Shown: positions 28,704 to 38,470 of the stretch, in pieces
Numbering within the stretch: position 1 is the stretch's first letter
How the letters are laid out: each line of letters starts with the position of its first letter
Assembly (NCBI RefSeq): GCF_018499505.1
Contig: NZ_JAHDAC010000008.1
Coordinates: 1-64,000, forward strand
From: Streptococcus parasanguinis
GTDB lineage: Bacteria > Bacillota > Bacilli > Lactobacillales > Streptococcaceae
Direction: 5' to 3'
DNA length: 64,000 nt
Translations under genes and position numbers: made by a program
Notes under the pieces: model-generated
What the model saw: only the letters and a program-made list of their open reading frames with translations
Told to the model about the DNA's origin: nothing
Databases searched by the model: none

Positions 28704-29246
28704 TTAATACCAGCCATTTGCCAACCAGAAATTTTTAGCTGCTGACCATGATCCATAACGGTTGACAACATATTGATTAGCCACTTTTTCTTGGTTTGCA
28801 GGTGATAAATCACCATTCAAATAAGTGATAGTCAATTGGTAACGACCATAATATTGGCCATTTTGTGCTGTATAACTACCACTTGACTCTTTTTGGGCAA
28901 TCCATTCCTTAGCAGCTGCATCTTCCGCACTCAAGCCATCTGAAGCAGAGACAGTAGTTGTTGCTTGTGTAGTATCAGTTTTACTAGCAGGAGCTTGCTC
29001 CGTAGTTTTCTGCGTTGTATTTTCATCTTCAATCTCAAGAACTTGACCAACTGAGATAAGATTCACGTTACTAATCTTATTTTTCTTAGCAATTGCATCA
29101 ACCGTTGTGTTCTTCTCTTTAGCAATAGCTGATAAAGTATCACCTGATTTTACAGTATAAGAATCTGCATTCGCTACAATTGGGAGGAAAAGTCCTGCAA
29201 GTAAACTAAGTCCAATCATTCGTTTCATCATTTGTTTTTTATTCAT
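28704..29246 (-). CDS. LysM peptidoglycan-binding secreted protein
   Basis: A 180-residue exported protein. Signal peptide (about 1-27, GLSLLAGLFLPIVANA), one LysM domain (about 29-73, [17 protein letters not shown]), a Thr/Ala/Gln linker, and a C-terminal transglycosylase-like domain (AAKEWIAQKESSGSYTAQNG ending in FWLANGWY). Pneumococcus has a close relative (SP_0107 type) next to the serine dehydratase genes, as here. It probably binds and trims cell wall. ATG 29246 follows AAAGGAGTATATAATA. Confidence 0.88.
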   Translation of the reverse strand: MNKKQMMKRMIGLSLLAGLFLPIVANADSYTVKSGDTLSAIAKEKNTTVDAIAKKNKISNVNLISVGQVLEIEDENTTQKTTEQAPASKTDTTQATTTVSASDGLSAEDAAAKEWIAQKESSGSYTAQNGQYYGRYQLTITYLNGDLSPANQEKVANQYVVNRYGSWSAAKNFWLANGWY

Positions 29247-29372
29247 TATTATATACTCCTTTATTGGTATACCTCTATACTACACAAGAAATATTTCATA
29301 TTTATTGAAATAATGTGTCAAATATTTCAGTCAGATGTTAGAAATACTAAAAATCCAGGATAATATAAATGC

Positions 29373-29389
29373 TTTAAGCCCCCTTTAAG
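29373..29389 (+). promoter_or_regulatory. Perfect CiaR-type box upstream of sdaAB
   Basis: TTTAAG-CCCCC-TTTAAG matches the CiaR direct repeat exactly. The -10 TATAAT of sdaAB (extended TGATATAAT, 29440-29445) lies 50 bases further on, so the box is not at the usual -35 position for that promoter; a weaker TATTTC lies 10 bases after the box. Confidence 0.5.
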
Positions 29390-29474
29390 ATTTCTCAGAT
29401 ATTTCGGGAAAAATAGAAGAAATCATCAGCCATATCTGATATAATGAAGTAAAGTGATCACAAAGGAGCAGAGC

Positions 29475-30146
29475 ATGAACTCTTTAAAATTCCAATCAGT
29501 TTTTGATATTATTGGACCTGTGATGATTGGCCCATCCAGTAGTCATACTGCAGGTGCTGTTCGAATTGGTAAAATTGTTTCTTCTATCTTTGGAGAGGAA
29601 CCAAAAGAAGTTGAGTTCCAATTATTTAATTCCTTCGCCAAAACCTATCGTGGTCATGGAACAGATTTAGCCTTAGTAGCGGGCATCTTAGGAATGGACA
29701 CAGATGATCCTAGAATCCCAGATAGTCTAAAAATTGCACATGAACGAGGCATTCGGATTGTTTGGTCTATTCAAAAAGAAAGCAATGCTCCTCACCCAAA
29801 CACAACGACTATTACTGTTAAAAATGATCATAAAACGATTTCTGTCACTGGAATCTCAATTGGTGGTGGGAACATACAGGTTACTGAGTTAAATGGCTTT
29901 GCTATCTCGCTAAATATGAATACTCCAACCATTATCATTGTTCACCAGGACGTCCCTGGAATGATCGCTCATGTGACAGAAGCTCTTTCTCGCTATGATA
30001 TTAATATTGCACAAATGAATGTAACACGGGAAAAAGCTGGAGAAAAAGCGATTATGATTATAGAAGTTGACTCAAGGAGTTGTGAAGCAGCTATCGACGA
30101 TATCCGTAAAATTCCTCATCTTCATAATGTCAACTTTTTCAAATAA
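29475..30146 (+). CDS. sdaAB: L-serine ammonia-lyase, beta subunit
   Basis: 223 residues. The signature GPSSSHTAGAVRIG (about 17-30) is followed, in the last 75 residues, by an ACT domain (TIIIVHQDVPGMIAHVTEALS) that may sense serine. With SdaAA it forms the iron-sulfur L-serine dehydratase giving pyruvate and ammonia. Start ATG 29475 behind AAAGGAGCAGAGC is preferred over a start seven codons upstream that would include the ribosome binding site. Ten bases separate it from sdaAA. Confidence 0.96.
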   Translation: MNSLKFQSVFDIIGPVMIGPSSSHTAGAVRIGKIVSSIFGEEPKEVEFQLFNSFAKTYRGHGTDLALVAGILGMDTDDPRIPDSLKIAHERGIRIVWSIQKESNAPHPNTTTITVKNDHKTISVTGISIGGGNIQVTELNGFAISLNMNTPTIIIVHQDVPGMIAHVTEALSRYDINIAQMNVTREKAGEKAIMIIEVDSRSCEAAIDDIRKIPHLHNVNFFK

Positions 30147-30155
30147 GGAGTTCAT

Positions 30156-31028
30156 ATGTTTTATTCAATTGTAGACCTCGTAGAACAAGCAAGCACACAA
30201 TACGAAGGTAACGTCGCAGAGTTAATGATTGCAACTGAATTTGAACTAACTGGTCGTGAACGAGAAGAAGTCCTACGATTAATGACCCGTAATTTAGAAG
30301 TGATGATTGATTCTGTAAAGTTAGGGTTAAATGAAAACCACTCTCGTAGTGGGTTAACCGGTGGGGATGCCGCAAAATTAGATCGCTATATCAAATCAGG
30401 AAAAACGTTATCTGACTTGACCGTCCTAACCGCAGCGAAGAATGCTATTGCTGTCAACGAACACAATGCTAAGATGGGACTGGTCTGCGCAACACCCACT
30501 GCAGGATCTGCTGGTTGCCTTCCCGCAGTTCTCACTGCAGCAACTCAAAAATTAGGGTTAAACCGTCATCAACAATTAGATTTTCTACTGACAGCTGGAG
30601 CTTTTGGTTTAGTGATCGCAAATAATGCTTCTATTTCAGGTGCAGAAGGTGGTTGTCAAGCAGAAGTTGGTTCTGCTTCAGCTATGAGTGCGGCAGCATT
30701 GACACTAGCTGCTGGAGGAACTCCTTATCAAGCGAGTCAGGCAGTCTGTTTTGTTATCAAAAACATGCTTGGGCTCATTTGTGATCCAGTAGCAGGACTC
30801 GTGGAAGTTCCATGTGTTAAACGGAACGCAATGGGAGCTAGCTATGCCTTCATTGCTGCTGATATGGCCTTAGCAGGTATTGAATCAAAAATACCTGTTG
30901 ATGAAGTGATTGACGCCATGTACCAAGTTGGTTCTAGTCTTCCGACTGCCTTTAGAGAAACAGCTGAAGGAGGATTGGCAGCAACACCAACCGGACGTAG
31001 ATTACAAAAAGAGATATTTGGAGAATAA
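30156..31028 (+). CDS. sdaAA: L-serine ammonia-lyase, alpha subunit
   Basis: A 290-residue catalytic subunit. Cysteines for the 4Fe-4S cluster are visible in GLVCATPTAGSAGCLPA (about 107-125), GAEGGCQAEVGSASAMSAAA (about 163) and VPCVKRNA (about 222). It turns L-serine into pyruvate in the cytosol. ATG 30156 follows AAGGAGTTCAT. It is followed two bases later by a HAD hydrolase gene, so three genes form one operon. Confidence 0.97.
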   Translation: MFYSIVDLVEQASTQYEGNVAELMIATEFELTGREREEVLRLMTRNLEVMIDSVKLGLNENHSRSGLTGGDAAKLDRYIKSGKTLSDLTVLTAAKNAIAVNEHNAKMGLVCATPTAGSAGCLPAVLTAATQKLGLNRHQQLDFLLTAGAFGLVIANNASISGAEGGCQAEVGSASAMSAAALTLAAGGTPYQASQAVCFVIKNMLGLICDPVAGLVEVPCVKRNAMGASYAFIAADMALAGIESKIPVDEVIDAMYQVGSSLPTAFRETAEGGLAATPTGRRLQKEIFGE

Positions 31029-31029
31029 C

Positions 31030-31659
31030 ATGCAAGCCTTATTTTTTGATTTAGATGGAACATTAGTTGACAGTTCCAAGGGAATTACAGAGAGCTTTCA
31101 ACATACATTCGATACTTTGAAGGTTCCTCAACCCGATCTCAAAACCATCCGTAGTTTTATGGGACCACCTTTGATTTCTAGTTTTGAAGCTACCCTTCCT
31201 GAAACTTTGGTAGATCAAGCAGTGATGATTTATCGCCAGTATTATCATGAAAAAGGTCAATACAAATCAACTCTGTTTCCTCAGATAGTAGAAGCTTTGA
31301 AAGCATTACAAGACGAAAACATTCCTCTTTATGTAACCACTTCAAAACATGAACCAGTTGCTTTACAGATGTGTCAAGATTTAGGTATCGCTAAATACTT
31401 TAAAGGAATTTATGGATCAAATTCAGATCGTATCCACAAAGCCGATGTCATTCGATACGCCTTGTCAATCAATAACCTTCCAAAAGAGGAGACAGTGATT
31501 ATTGGAGATACAAAATTTGACCTCATTGGAGGTCAAACAGTTGGCATAAAAACCATGGCCGTCACTTGGGGATTTGGAGATCTTGATGAGCTACTTCTTT
31601 ACTCACCAGATTTTATTTGTCACTCTCCACTTGATATTCTTGAGACATTAAAAAAATAG
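31030..31659 (+). CDS. HAD family hydrolase (Gph/phosphatase-like)
   Basis: 209 residues from ATG 31030, directly behind the sdaAA stop and using GGAGAATAAC as ribosome binding site; a longer frame reaching into sdaAA is not credible. HAD motif I FFDLDGTLVDSS (about 5-16, nucleophile Asp), motif II TTSK (about 110) and motif IV GDTKFDL (about 167) are present, with the cap domain between. The substrate is unknown; relatives include phosphoglycolate phosphatase. Co-transcription with serine dehydratase may be only positional. Confidence 0.88.
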   Translation: MQALFFDLDGTLVDSSKGITESFQHTFDTLKVPQPDLKTIRSFMGPPLISSFEATLPETLVDQAVMIYRQYYHEKGQYKSTLFPQIVEALKALQDENIPLYVTTSKHEPVALQMCQDLGIAKYFKGIYGSNSDRIHKADVIRYALSINNLPKEETVIIGDTKFDLIGGQTVGIKTMAVTWGFGDLDELLLYSPDFICHSPLDILETLKK

Positions 31660-31687
31660 GTTTACAATTTGTAAACCTATTTTTTTA
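31651..31687. terminator. Bidirectional terminator between HAD and LysM genes
   Basis: AAAAAATAGGTTTACAA pairs with TTGTAAACCTATTTTTT. Strong stem with A/T tails on both sides, shared by two convergent genes. Confidence 0.9.
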
Positions 31688-32335
31688 ATAACCCCAAGCT
31701 GATAAACCTTGTGAGCTATATGCATTGTATGCAGCCTGGATTTGATCATCAACTGTTGCAGTTGAACCCCAACCTGGCATTGTTTGGAACAAACCACTGG
31801 CACCAGAAGCATTTGCTGCATTTACTTGACCATTTGATTCACGGGCAATAATTGCTTCCCAAGTAGAAGCAGGTACACCAGTCATTTCAGCCATACGAGC
31901 AGCTGCATAAGATCCTTGTTCTCCAGCAGTATTCCCATTTGATAGAACAATTCCACCATTTGTTGATTGTACAGAAGTCACTGCAGCATTTGCTGCATAA
32001 GTTGTTTGTTTTTGAGCAGTTTGTGCTGTTGCAGTTGCTGTAGGTGCACTTTCAGCAGGTTTTGCTTGCTCTTGTGGAGCAACTTTATCAATCATAGATT
32101 TTGAACGCTCACCTAACTCAATAATTTGTCCTGCATAGATCAAATCTTCATTGGTCAGATTGTTAGATGCAATAATATTTTCTACTGAAGTGTTATTTTC
32201 TAGTGCAATTTTTGATAGAGTATCTCCAGACTTCACTTCGTAAGTTTCAGCATTCACTGTAGCAATACCAGAAATGAAAAGTGATGCTGCTGAAAGTAGG
32301 GAAGTGACTGTCCATTGGATCTTTTTACTGTTCAT
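31685..32335 (-). CDS. LysM domain secreted transglycosylase-like protein
   Basis: A 216-residue secreted protein with a signal peptide (about 1-29), one LysM (about 30-75, [17 protein letters not shown]), an Ala/Thr/Gln linker, and a C-terminal lytic transglycosylase-like domain ([40 protein letters not shown]) with the putative catalytic Glu in ARESNG. Start ATG 32335 follows AAAGGAGAATAGAATTC. Similar to pneumococcal SP_2063-type proteins. The upstream region carries spaced TGTAAC/TTACA repeats (32380-32445) of unknown function. Confidence 0.88.
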   Translation of the reverse strand: MNSKKIQWTVTSLLSAASLFISGIATVNAETYEVKSGDTLSKIALENNTSVENIIASNNLTNEDLIYAGQIIELGERSKSMIDKVAPQEQAKPAESAPTATATAQTAQKQTTYAANAAVTSVQSTNGGIVLSNGNTAGEQGSYAAARMAEMTGVPASTWEAIIARESNGQVNAANASGASGLFQTMPGWGSTATVDDQIQAAYNAYSSQGLSAWGY

Positions 32336-32438
32336 GAATTCTATTCTCCTTTCGAACATAATTCTATCATACACACAAAATGTTACAGTTTATTGTAGAA
32401 TATATTACAAATGTTACAAGAATATGTGAATTTAATGT

Positions 32439-32464
32439 AAAAAGCGCTTTGTATAGCGCTTTTT
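32439..32464 (-). terminator. ecfT terminator
   Basis: AAAAAGCGCT-ttgtat-AGCGCTTTTT, downstream of ecfT. Confidence 0.8.
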
Positions 32465-32492
32465 CCTTATTTTTGAACCAATTCAACTAGCT

Positions 32493-33290
32493 CTATCCAT
32501 TTTTTAGATAAAAAACTATCAACATGAGGCACAGAATAACGAGCAATGCCAGGGTATCTTTAACTCCCCACTGCAGAGTCCGATAGCGTGTTCGTCCCTC
32601 ACCGCCTTTGTACCCTCTCGCTTCCATCGCAATTGCTAATGCATCTGCGCGTTTAAAACTTGAGGCAAACAAAGGAATGAGGATTGGAATAAAGGAACGG
32701 ATCCTTTTTAATAGATTTCCTTCACCAAAATCAACACCACGCGCCCTTTGCGCATTCATGATTCGATTCGTATCATCTACTAAGGTTGGAACAAAGCGCA
32801 AACTCATAGATAACATTAACCCAATCTCATGAGCCGGAACCTTAATAATTTTTAGTGGTGTAAGGAGCTTTTCAACAGCTTCTGCTAAACTCAATGGTGT
32901 CGTCGTCACTGTTAAAATCGTCGAATAAAAAATGATTAAAATAAATCTACAAAATATGATGGCGGCTTGCATCAATCCTTGGTCGGTTAATTTAAAAAAC
33001 CACCATTGATACAAAATAGTTCCTTGAGAGGTCGCAAATAATTGAAAAATAGTTGTAAAAGCAATGATAAAAATCATTGATTTTAAGCCTTTAATATAAA
33101 AACTAACCGAAATCCTCGTTAGATACATTAAAACAAAAATAAAACCACAGAGAAGAACATTTGTCTGGATATTATTTGCCCAAAACAGAAGAAATATGAA
33201 TAAAAACATTGAGAGCAACTTCCCACGAGGATCTAGTTGGTGGATAATGGAGTTTCCCGGAATATACCTTCCCAAAATCATATTATTCAT
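32493..33290 (-). CDS. ecfT: ECF transporter transmembrane component EcfT
   Basis: A 265-residue shared membrane coupling subunit of group II ECF vitamin importers. Five to six helices; the two conserved coupling-helix motifs are AQRARG (about 185-190) and AMEARGY (about 226-232). It works with EcfA1/EcfA2 and various S components encoded elsewhere. Its ATG overlaps the ecfA2 stop by 8 bases. Confidence 0.96.
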   Translation of the reverse strand: MNNMILGRYIPGNSIIHQLDPRGKLLSMFLFIFLLFWANNIQTNVLLCGFIFVLMYLTRISVSFYIKGLKSMIFIIAFTTIFQLFATSQGTILYQWWFFKLTDQGLMQAAIIFCRFILIIFYSTILTVTTTPLSLAEAVEKLLTPLKIIKVPAHEIGLMLSMSLRFVPTLVDDTNRIMNAQRARGVDFGEGNLLKRIRSFIPILIPLFASSFKRADALAIAMEARGYKGGEGRTRYRTLQWGVKDTLALLVILCLMLIVFYLKNG

Positions 33291-34125
33291 GAAGTAACAG
33301 CTCCTTTAGTTCCTCAATTTTGATTGGTAGTCTGTCCAGAGGAAGTCCTCTTCGTTTCAATTGAAGAGCAAAATTCGTAATTTGTGGGACTCCTAATTGA
33401 AGTTTTTGTAAATACTCAACCTGTTGAAATACTTCCCTGGGGGATCCGTTTAGGACAAGTTTTCCCGCTTCTAAAGCAAATACGGTATCAGCAAAATTTG
33501 CTACATCATCCATCGTATGAGTTACCAGAACTAGGGTCATCCCATTTTTATGTAATGTTTCAAACAGTGCCATCAATTCCTTTCTTCCAGCAGGATCTAG
33601 CCCTGCTGTCGGCTCGTCCAATACTAAAATCTCTGGTTCGATAGCTAAAATACCTGCGATCGCAACCCGTCTCATCTGTCCACCAGATAGTTCAAATGGA
33701 CTTTTATCATAGATAGACTCTTCTAAACCAACGATCGCTAATTTTTCTTTGGCTATTTCCTCCGCTTTTTCCTTAGGTACCCCAAAATTTTCTGGTCCAA
33801 AGGCTACATCAGCTAGAACGGTTTCTGCAAACAGCTGACTTTCTGGAAATTGAAAAACCAAACCGACTTTTTTTCTCAGGTACTTCATTTCTTTTGGCTC
33901 AGAATGATTATCTAAAACAAAATCTTCAAATTGAATCGTTCCTTTAGTCGGACGCAGTAAACCATTTAGTAATTGCAACAAAGTAGACTTGCCACTACCA
34001 GTATGTCCGATGATGGCTGTATAAGATCCATCTTCTATTTCTAAACTAATATCAGAAAGCGCCTGCCCTTCAAAAGGACTTCCCTCTTGATAAGTATAAT
34101 AGACATTCTTTAAAGAAATTCCCAT
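33283..34125 (-). CDS. ecfA2: ECF transporter ATP-binding protein EcfA2
   Basis: A 280-residue ATPase. Walker [10 protein letters not shown] (about 40), Q-loop region [10 protein letters not shown], signature [13 protein letters not shown] (about 145) and Walker [13 protein letters not shown]. The start overlaps ecfA1 by 16 bases. Confidence 0.96.
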   Translation of the reverse strand: MGISLKNVYYTYQEGSPFEGQALSDISLEIEDGSYTAIIGHTGSGKSTLLQLLNGLLRPTKGTIQFEDFVLDNHSEPKEMKYLRKKVGLVFQFPESQLFAETVLADVAFGPENFGVPKEKAEEIAKEKLAIVGLEESIYDKSPFELSGGQMRRVAIAGILAIEPEILVLDEPTAGLDPAGRKELMALFETLHKNGMTLVLVTHTMDDVANFADTVFALEAGKLVLNGSPREVFQQVEYLQKLQLGVPQITNFALQLKRRGLPLDRLPIKIEELKELLLHE

Positions 34126-34934
34126 AGTTGGTCTAATAACTCACTTTCTGTTAGATAATCCTGTTTTAGCGGAAAATGCGAGCTGAGAGATTCTTGGACC
34201 TGCTTACTAAAAGGCTTATCTAGTCCAATCTCATTCAGATCATTTCTTGAAAACAATTCCTGCGGCGTCATAGAAGACTCTAGTTTTCCTTTTTGAAAGA
34301 CGAGTGTTCGATCACTTAAGGCAATTTCGGTTAAATCATGGGTAATGGAGATAATTGTTAATTGAAACTTTTTCTGAAGTTCTCTCATTACTGCCATTAG
34401 ATCCTCTCGGCCTTCCGGATCTAACATACTAGTTGCTTCATCAAGGATAATAATAGTTGGTCTCAAGGCGATAATACCTGCTATGGCCACCCGTTGCTTT
34501 TGACCACCTGACAAACGAGATGGTTCGCGATCTTTAAACTCCAGCATACCGACTTGCTCAATAGCCTTCTCCACACGTTGAAGCATTTCTTCCCGTGGAA
34601 TTCCTTGATTTTCTAAACCAAAGGCAACATCATCTTCTACTGTCGCACCAACAAATTGGTTATCAGGATTCTGAAATACAATCCCAATTTTACTACGGAT
34701 TTCCCATATGGTTTCACGAGTCAGTTGTTTTCCATCAATGTAAATCTCACCAGACTCAGCTTCCAAAAGACCATCAATCAGGCGTACAACTGTAGATTTC
34801 CCACTACCATTGTGTCCAACAATCGAAAGCCACTCTCCTTGTTTCACGTGAAACGAAACCGTGTCAATTTGATACTCTTCTACTGTTTTATCGTATCGAA
34901 AGGATACATTTTTTAGCTCAATCATCTGTTTCAT
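34110..34934 (-). CDS. ecfA1: ECF transporter ATP-binding protein EcfA1
   Basis: A 274-residue ATPase. Walker [10 protein letters not shown] (about 39), [20 protein letters not shown], signature [13 protein letters not shown] (about 142), Walker [14 protein letters not shown]. It forms the heterodimeric motor of the ECF module with EcfA2. It begins directly at the pgsA stop (34935). Its coding sequence contains a parS-like site at 34840-34855, coding for part of SFHVKQG. Confidence 0.96.
   Translation of the reverse strand: MKQMIELKNVSFRYDKTVEEYQIDTVSFHVKQGEWLSIVGHNGSGKSTVVRLIDGLLEAESGEIYIDGKQLTRETIWEIRSKIGIVFQNPDNQFVGATVEDDVAFGLENQGIPREEMLQRVEKAIEQVGMLEFKDREPSRLSGGQKQRVAIAGIIALRPTIIILDEATSMLDPEGREDLMAVMRELQKKFQLTIISITHDLTEIALSDRTLVFQKGKLESSMTPQELFSRNDLNEIGLDKPFSKQVQESLSSHFPLKQDYLTESELLDQLWEFL
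34840..34855. promoter_or_regulatory. parS-like site inside ecfA1
   Basis: TGTTTCACGTGAAACG matches the ParB site TGTTNCACGTGAAACA except for the last base. About 17 kb left of dnaA. Confidence 0.75.
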
Positions 34935-35474
34935 TTATTTAAATGTGTCTTTAAAGAGATAGCTACTTCCCTTAAAGTAGTCGTAACCAGAATAAATTGT
35001 GAAAATCAAAGCAATATAAAGCAACACTTGCCCTGGAAGAGTCCAATGGCAAAGCAAAAAGATAATGGCAAACATTTGGCTAAAGGTTTTAATTTTTCCT
35101 GGCATGGCTGCAGCAAGAACTGTACCACCTGTCTCAACAAGTAGAAGACGCAAACCAGTAACAGCTAACTCACGACAAATGATAACGGCTGCAATCCAAG
35201 CAGGAACCATTTTTAATTCAATCATCATGATAAAGGCTGACATGACCAATAATTTATCTGCCATTGGATCGGCAAATTTACCAAAATTACTAACTACATT
35301 CCATTTTCGTGCAAGAAAGCCATCTAAATAATCTGTAATACTAGCAATTGCAAAAATAACTGCTGCTACAATATGTCCTAAGTAAGAATGACTTAAACTT
35401 AAAATAGCAACAAAAATAGGAATCATCACAACCCGAATTAATGTCAATGCATTAGGAATATTTTCTTTTTTCAT
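34935..35474 (-). CDS. pgsA: CDP-diacylglycerol--glycerol-3-phosphate 3-phosphatidyltransferase
   Basis: A 179-residue membrane enzyme making phosphatidylglycerol phosphate. The CDP-alcohol phosphotransferase motif is complete (DYLDGFLARKW then GKFADPMADK, about 46-72), within four to five helices. ATG follows GGAGGAAGTATG-type sequence. It lies 31 bases after the rodZ-like gene. Confidence 0.97.
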   Translation of the reverse strand: MKKENIPNALTLIRVVMIPIFVAILSLSHSYLGHIVAAVIFAIASITDYLDGFLARKWNVVSNFGKFADPMADKLLVMSAFIMMIELKMVPAWIAAVIICRELAVTGLRLLLVETGGTVLAAAMPGKIKTFSQMFAIIFLLCHWTLPGQVLLYIALIFTIYSGYDYFKGSSYLFKDTFK

Positions 35475-35505
35475 ACTTCCTCCAAAAAATAAACTATCTT
35501 TACAT

Positions 35506-35913
35506 CTATTTTACAGATGTTGTAAACTCATAAAAATATACGATATAAATCACAAAACCAAGAATAGCAAAACTAACTAGTAGATAATACAGGATTGGTA
35601 ACCAGCTCGCTTTCTGTCTTAATTTTCTTGAATGAAGCTCTTCGTCATCTACAAGTATTTCTTCATCAAATAACAATTCTTTTCCTTCACGAAAAGCTGT
35701 CAATAGGATGGACTCATCTAATCCCAAAGCCCATGCTAACTTTTTAAGATAGATCTGAGCGTAAAAGGGACTCGGTAATAGATCAAACTCATCGTTTTCC
35801 AACGCTTCTATATAAGGAATTTCAATGGCTGTCTTATTTGACACATCCTGTAAACTTAAGTGTAAATTTACTCTTGACAGTCTTAACACTTGACCAATCG
35901 TTCTCTTCTTCAT
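35506..35913 (-). CDS. rodZ: RodZ-like helix-turn-helix membrane protein (short form)
   Basis: 135 residues. N-terminal HTH_25 domain (about 5-70, GQVLRLSRVNLHLSLQDVSNKT and NDEFDLLPSPFYAQIYLKKLA) as in RodZ, an acidic linker, then one membrane helix (about 107-128) and a five-residue tail. Many RodZ proteins carry a further extracellular domain of 100 or more residues; here the gene stops right after the helix and pgsA starts 31 bases on, so there is no room for one. Position between the M16 pair and pgsA is the usual one. Likely role: tethering the peripheral wall-synthesis machinery. Confidence 0.8.
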   Translation of the reverse strand: MKKRTIGQVLRLSRVNLHLSLQDVSNKTAIEIPYIEALENDEFDLLPSPFYAQIYLKKLAWALGLDESILLTAFREGKELLFDEEILVDDEELHSRKLRQKASWLPILYYLLVSFAILGFVIYIVYFYEFTTSVK

Positions 35914-35939
35914 GTTTTCCCTTCTTGATACATTGTTTA

Positions 35940-37214
35940 CTACTTTTGAAAAATCATATAGTCAACCATCTCAGCTCGTTCGATGAACTGACGCCCTAAT
36001 TTGATGATATCTTGTAAACTAATACCTTGTAAAATCTTTGGAAGATCATAAGAAGTGCTACCGTCTGAAAAATATTCAAACTGAGTGGCACTATACTCAA
36101 GCGAATTTAAACCTTGTAAGAAATCACCAAATATTTCGCTTTTAATCGTATCCAAATGTTCCTGATTGACATCTGGATCCTTCTCAAATTGTTTGATTGC
36201 TGACCTAAATTGATGAGATAAGGACACCGGTTCTTGAGTATCCATTGTCAAAATAACGAAATGAAATAATTCCTCAACCTCGACTTCAAGTGTCAATGAG
36301 TTGTCAATCTTCCCAGCTTCATATAAACTTTGAAACCGTTTCGAAGTCCAACCAAACATCATCGAAAATAGTAATTTCAACATCAATTTATAACGAAATT
36401 TTTCCTCTTCCTTAATGATATCATTTCCTCGAATTCCAATTGCCAACTTCGGAGTAGCAACTTCCATTCTACAAGATTGATTCAATTTTACTTCATTTTT
36501 TTCTACAGGAAAACGTTCTAACTCCACAGATGGATGAGGAGGAACTAGATCATATTTCTTTACTACTTGCAATACTTCATCAACATCAAAGTTTCCGATC
36601 ACTAATAAGTGCATTTGAGAGGGCTGATAGAATAGATCAAAGTTTTCACGGAGATTATCTATTGTAATGTCAGAAATAGACTCCCTAGTCCCAGCAATAT
36701 CATCTGCTAACGGTGTCCCAGGATATAAATTTTCTAAAGCACCAAAAAATAATCGATAGTCTGGACTATCTTGGTACATTACAATCTCTTGTTGAATGAT
36801 TTCTCTTTCCTTAGATACAGATTTTTCTGTAAAGGAAGCCTTTGAAACCATCTCCAATAACAATTGAATATTTTCAGGGACTTTTGAAGTTGTTGAGAAA
36901 AGATAACTTGTCTTTGTAAAGCTTGTAAAGGCATTGCTTTCCGATCCTAAATGAACGAATTTTTTTAGATAATCTTGACCATTTTCATCTTCAAATACTT
37001 TATGTTCTAGAAAATGAGCAATCCCTGCAGGATATTGTCTTTCATCACCATCCACTAGAATTCGTGTATCCACTGAACCAAACTTAGTTGTTATCATTCC
37101 ATAGGTTTCATAATAATCTTCTTTGGGAATTAAATGAATAGTCAACCCATTTGACAAGCGTGTAAAGTAAACTTGCTCACCAACTGATTCATAATATTTT
37201 TCTTTAATTTTCAA
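35940..37214 (-). CDS. yfmH: M16 family zinc peptidase (YfmH-like)
   Basis: 424 residues. The inverted zinc motif HFLEH (HxxEH, about 67-71) and the downstream Glu region (SKASFTEKSVSKEREIIQQEI, about 123-143) show an active subunit. M16 proteins work as pairs of similar halves; the adjacent gene upstream encodes the partner that lacks the motif. Substrate unknown; related pairs process short secreted peptides. ATG 37214 lies eight bases after the partner's stop. Confidence 0.9.
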   Translation of the reverse strand: MKIKEKYYESVGEQVYFTRLSNGLTIHLIPKEDYYETYGMITTKFGSVDTRILVDGDERQYPAGIAHFLEHKVFEDENGQDYLKKFVHLGSESNAFTSFTKTSYLFSTTSKVPENIQLLLEMVSKASFTEKSVSKEREIIQQEIVMYQDSPDYRLFFGALENLYPGTPLADDIAGTRESISDITIDNLRENFDLFYQPSQMHLLVIGNFDVDEVLQVVKKYDLVPPHPSVELERFPVEKNEVKLNQSCRMEVATPKLAIGIRGNDIIKEEEKFRYKLMLKLLFSMMFGWTSKRFQSLYEAGKIDNSLTLEVEVEELFHFVILTMDTQEPVSLSHQFRSAIKQFEKDPDVNQEHLDTIKSEIFGDFLQGLNSLEYSATQFEYFSDGSTSYDLPKILQGISLQDIIKLGRQFIERAEMVDYMIFQK

Positions 37215-37222
37215 TCTTTACA

Positions 37223-38470
37223 CTACTTTCCTTCCATAAAATAAACAGACTGTAAATTAATTGTTTTTGCTACTTCAATAATTTCTTCTCTACTAACCTT
37301 ATCGATGGACTCTAACCACTCTTCTAAAGAAAGGACTTTCTTTCCTAGGATCGTTTTCAGATATTTCCTTTCAATCAAGGTATTTTGCCGATCCTGTGCT
37401 AATAAGGTCGTATTCACCAACATTTCTTTTGTCAATTGAAGCTCTGACTCTGTAAACTTGCCTCGTTTTAAATCATTCAACTGTCTCATAATCAAGGTCA
37501 TTACTTTGGTACGAGATTCCTTATCAATGCCTGCAAAAACTCTCATGAAGCCTGTAAAAATATCAAAATGGCTTGAGATAGTATAAGCAAGGCCTTCTTT
37601 CTCACGAATTATTTGAAAAAGTCTCGAATGCGAGAAAGCTCCCAGCATCCCATTTAATACAACTAGAGGGATATGGAGAGATTCTCCATACTGGGTAGAA
37701 AAATGGTAACCTAATTCTAAAATAGATTGTTGGTTTTGTTTTTTCTCTAACTTTTCTCTTACAACATTTGTAAAAGGTTGTTGATAGGTGACAGACAAAT
37801 TGTTATCACGTGGCTTGAATTCAAACTGGTTCACTCGATCCACAATAGCGACCTCATTAAAATCGCCTATGAAAAAGAAGTCAATGTTATCTAATTGGAG
37901 CATCTGATGAAACTGTTCAAGAGAACTTTGAGCTGTCTCTTGTCTCACTAAATCAACTTTCCCCAATCTTGACATCCCGATTGTTTCGTCTTCAAAAAAA
38001 AGTTGATTCAATTGCCCATGTGCATAATAATAAGGCTCTTCAATTTCTGACTCCAAATCGGAAATCGTATTTTTCTTTTCAACGTCAAATGTATCACTGT
38101 CAAAGTGATCTTCTACTACCAAAGGTGAAAAGAAGATAGCTTCTATAATGTCCAAAACCTCATCAGTAAGAACATTTTTCTTGCTCAAAAAGTCATCGCG
38201 CACAAAGGAAATATTCAAATCAACATAATGAACACGCCCCCTCTTAGAGACTGAGGTTGACAATTCTACCCCGTATAGACTCGCTAATTTTTCACGGAAT
38301 AATTGTGAAGTTGGATATTTTTGATTTGCAGTTTCCATCATACAGGCTACTAAAACACGCGCAGCCACGGTATTTTCATCTAATGGCGATGAAAAACGGA
38401 CCTTAATTTTATTGGTTTTAAATTTTTTTGATTGAAGAAAGTGAAGATTCACGCCCTTTACTAATTCCAT
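37223..38470 (-). CDS. yfmF: M16 family peptidase-like partner lacking zinc motif (YfmF-like)
   Basis: 415 residues. Same M16 fold as its neighbour, but the expected HxxEH position reads ARVLVACMMETANQ, so it is probably the non-catalytic half that completes the chamber. The C-terminal M16 part is recognisable (IIREKEGLAYTISSHFD, about 285). Start ATG 38470 (MELVKG) has GAGG six bases upstream; earlier in-frame starts overlap that site. Confidence 0.88.
   Translation of the reverse strand: MELVKGVNLHFLQSKKFKTNKIKVRFSSPLDENTVAARVLVACMMETANQKYPTSQLFREKLASLYGVELSTSVSKRGRVHYVDLNISFVRDDFLSKKNVLTDEVLDIIEAIFFSPLVVEDHFDSDTFDVEKKNTISDLESEIEEPYYYAHGQLNQLFFEDETIGMSRLGKVDLVRQETAQSSLEQFHQMLQLDNIDFFFIGDFNEVAIVDRVNQFEFKPRDNNLSVTYQQPFTNVVREKLEKKQNQQSILELGYHFSTQYGESLHIPLVVLNGMLGAFSHSRLFQIIREKEGLAYTISSHFDIFTGFMRVFAGIDKESRTKVMTLIMRQLNDLKRGKFTESELQLTKEMLVNTTLLAQDRQNTLIERKYLKTILGKKVLSLEEWLESIDKVSREEIIEVAKTINLQSVYFMEGK

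Noticed and set aside
31661-31675. TTTACA-N3-TGTAAA between the HAD and LysM genes
   Set aside because: It is part of a strong bidirectional terminator stem with a different spacer.
32375-32445. Possible WalR/VicR box upstream of the LysM transglycosylase-like gene
   Set aside because: TGTAAC and TGTAAT occur but are separated by three or four bases rather than the five expected for TGTNAN-N5-TGTNAN, so the match is not convincing.
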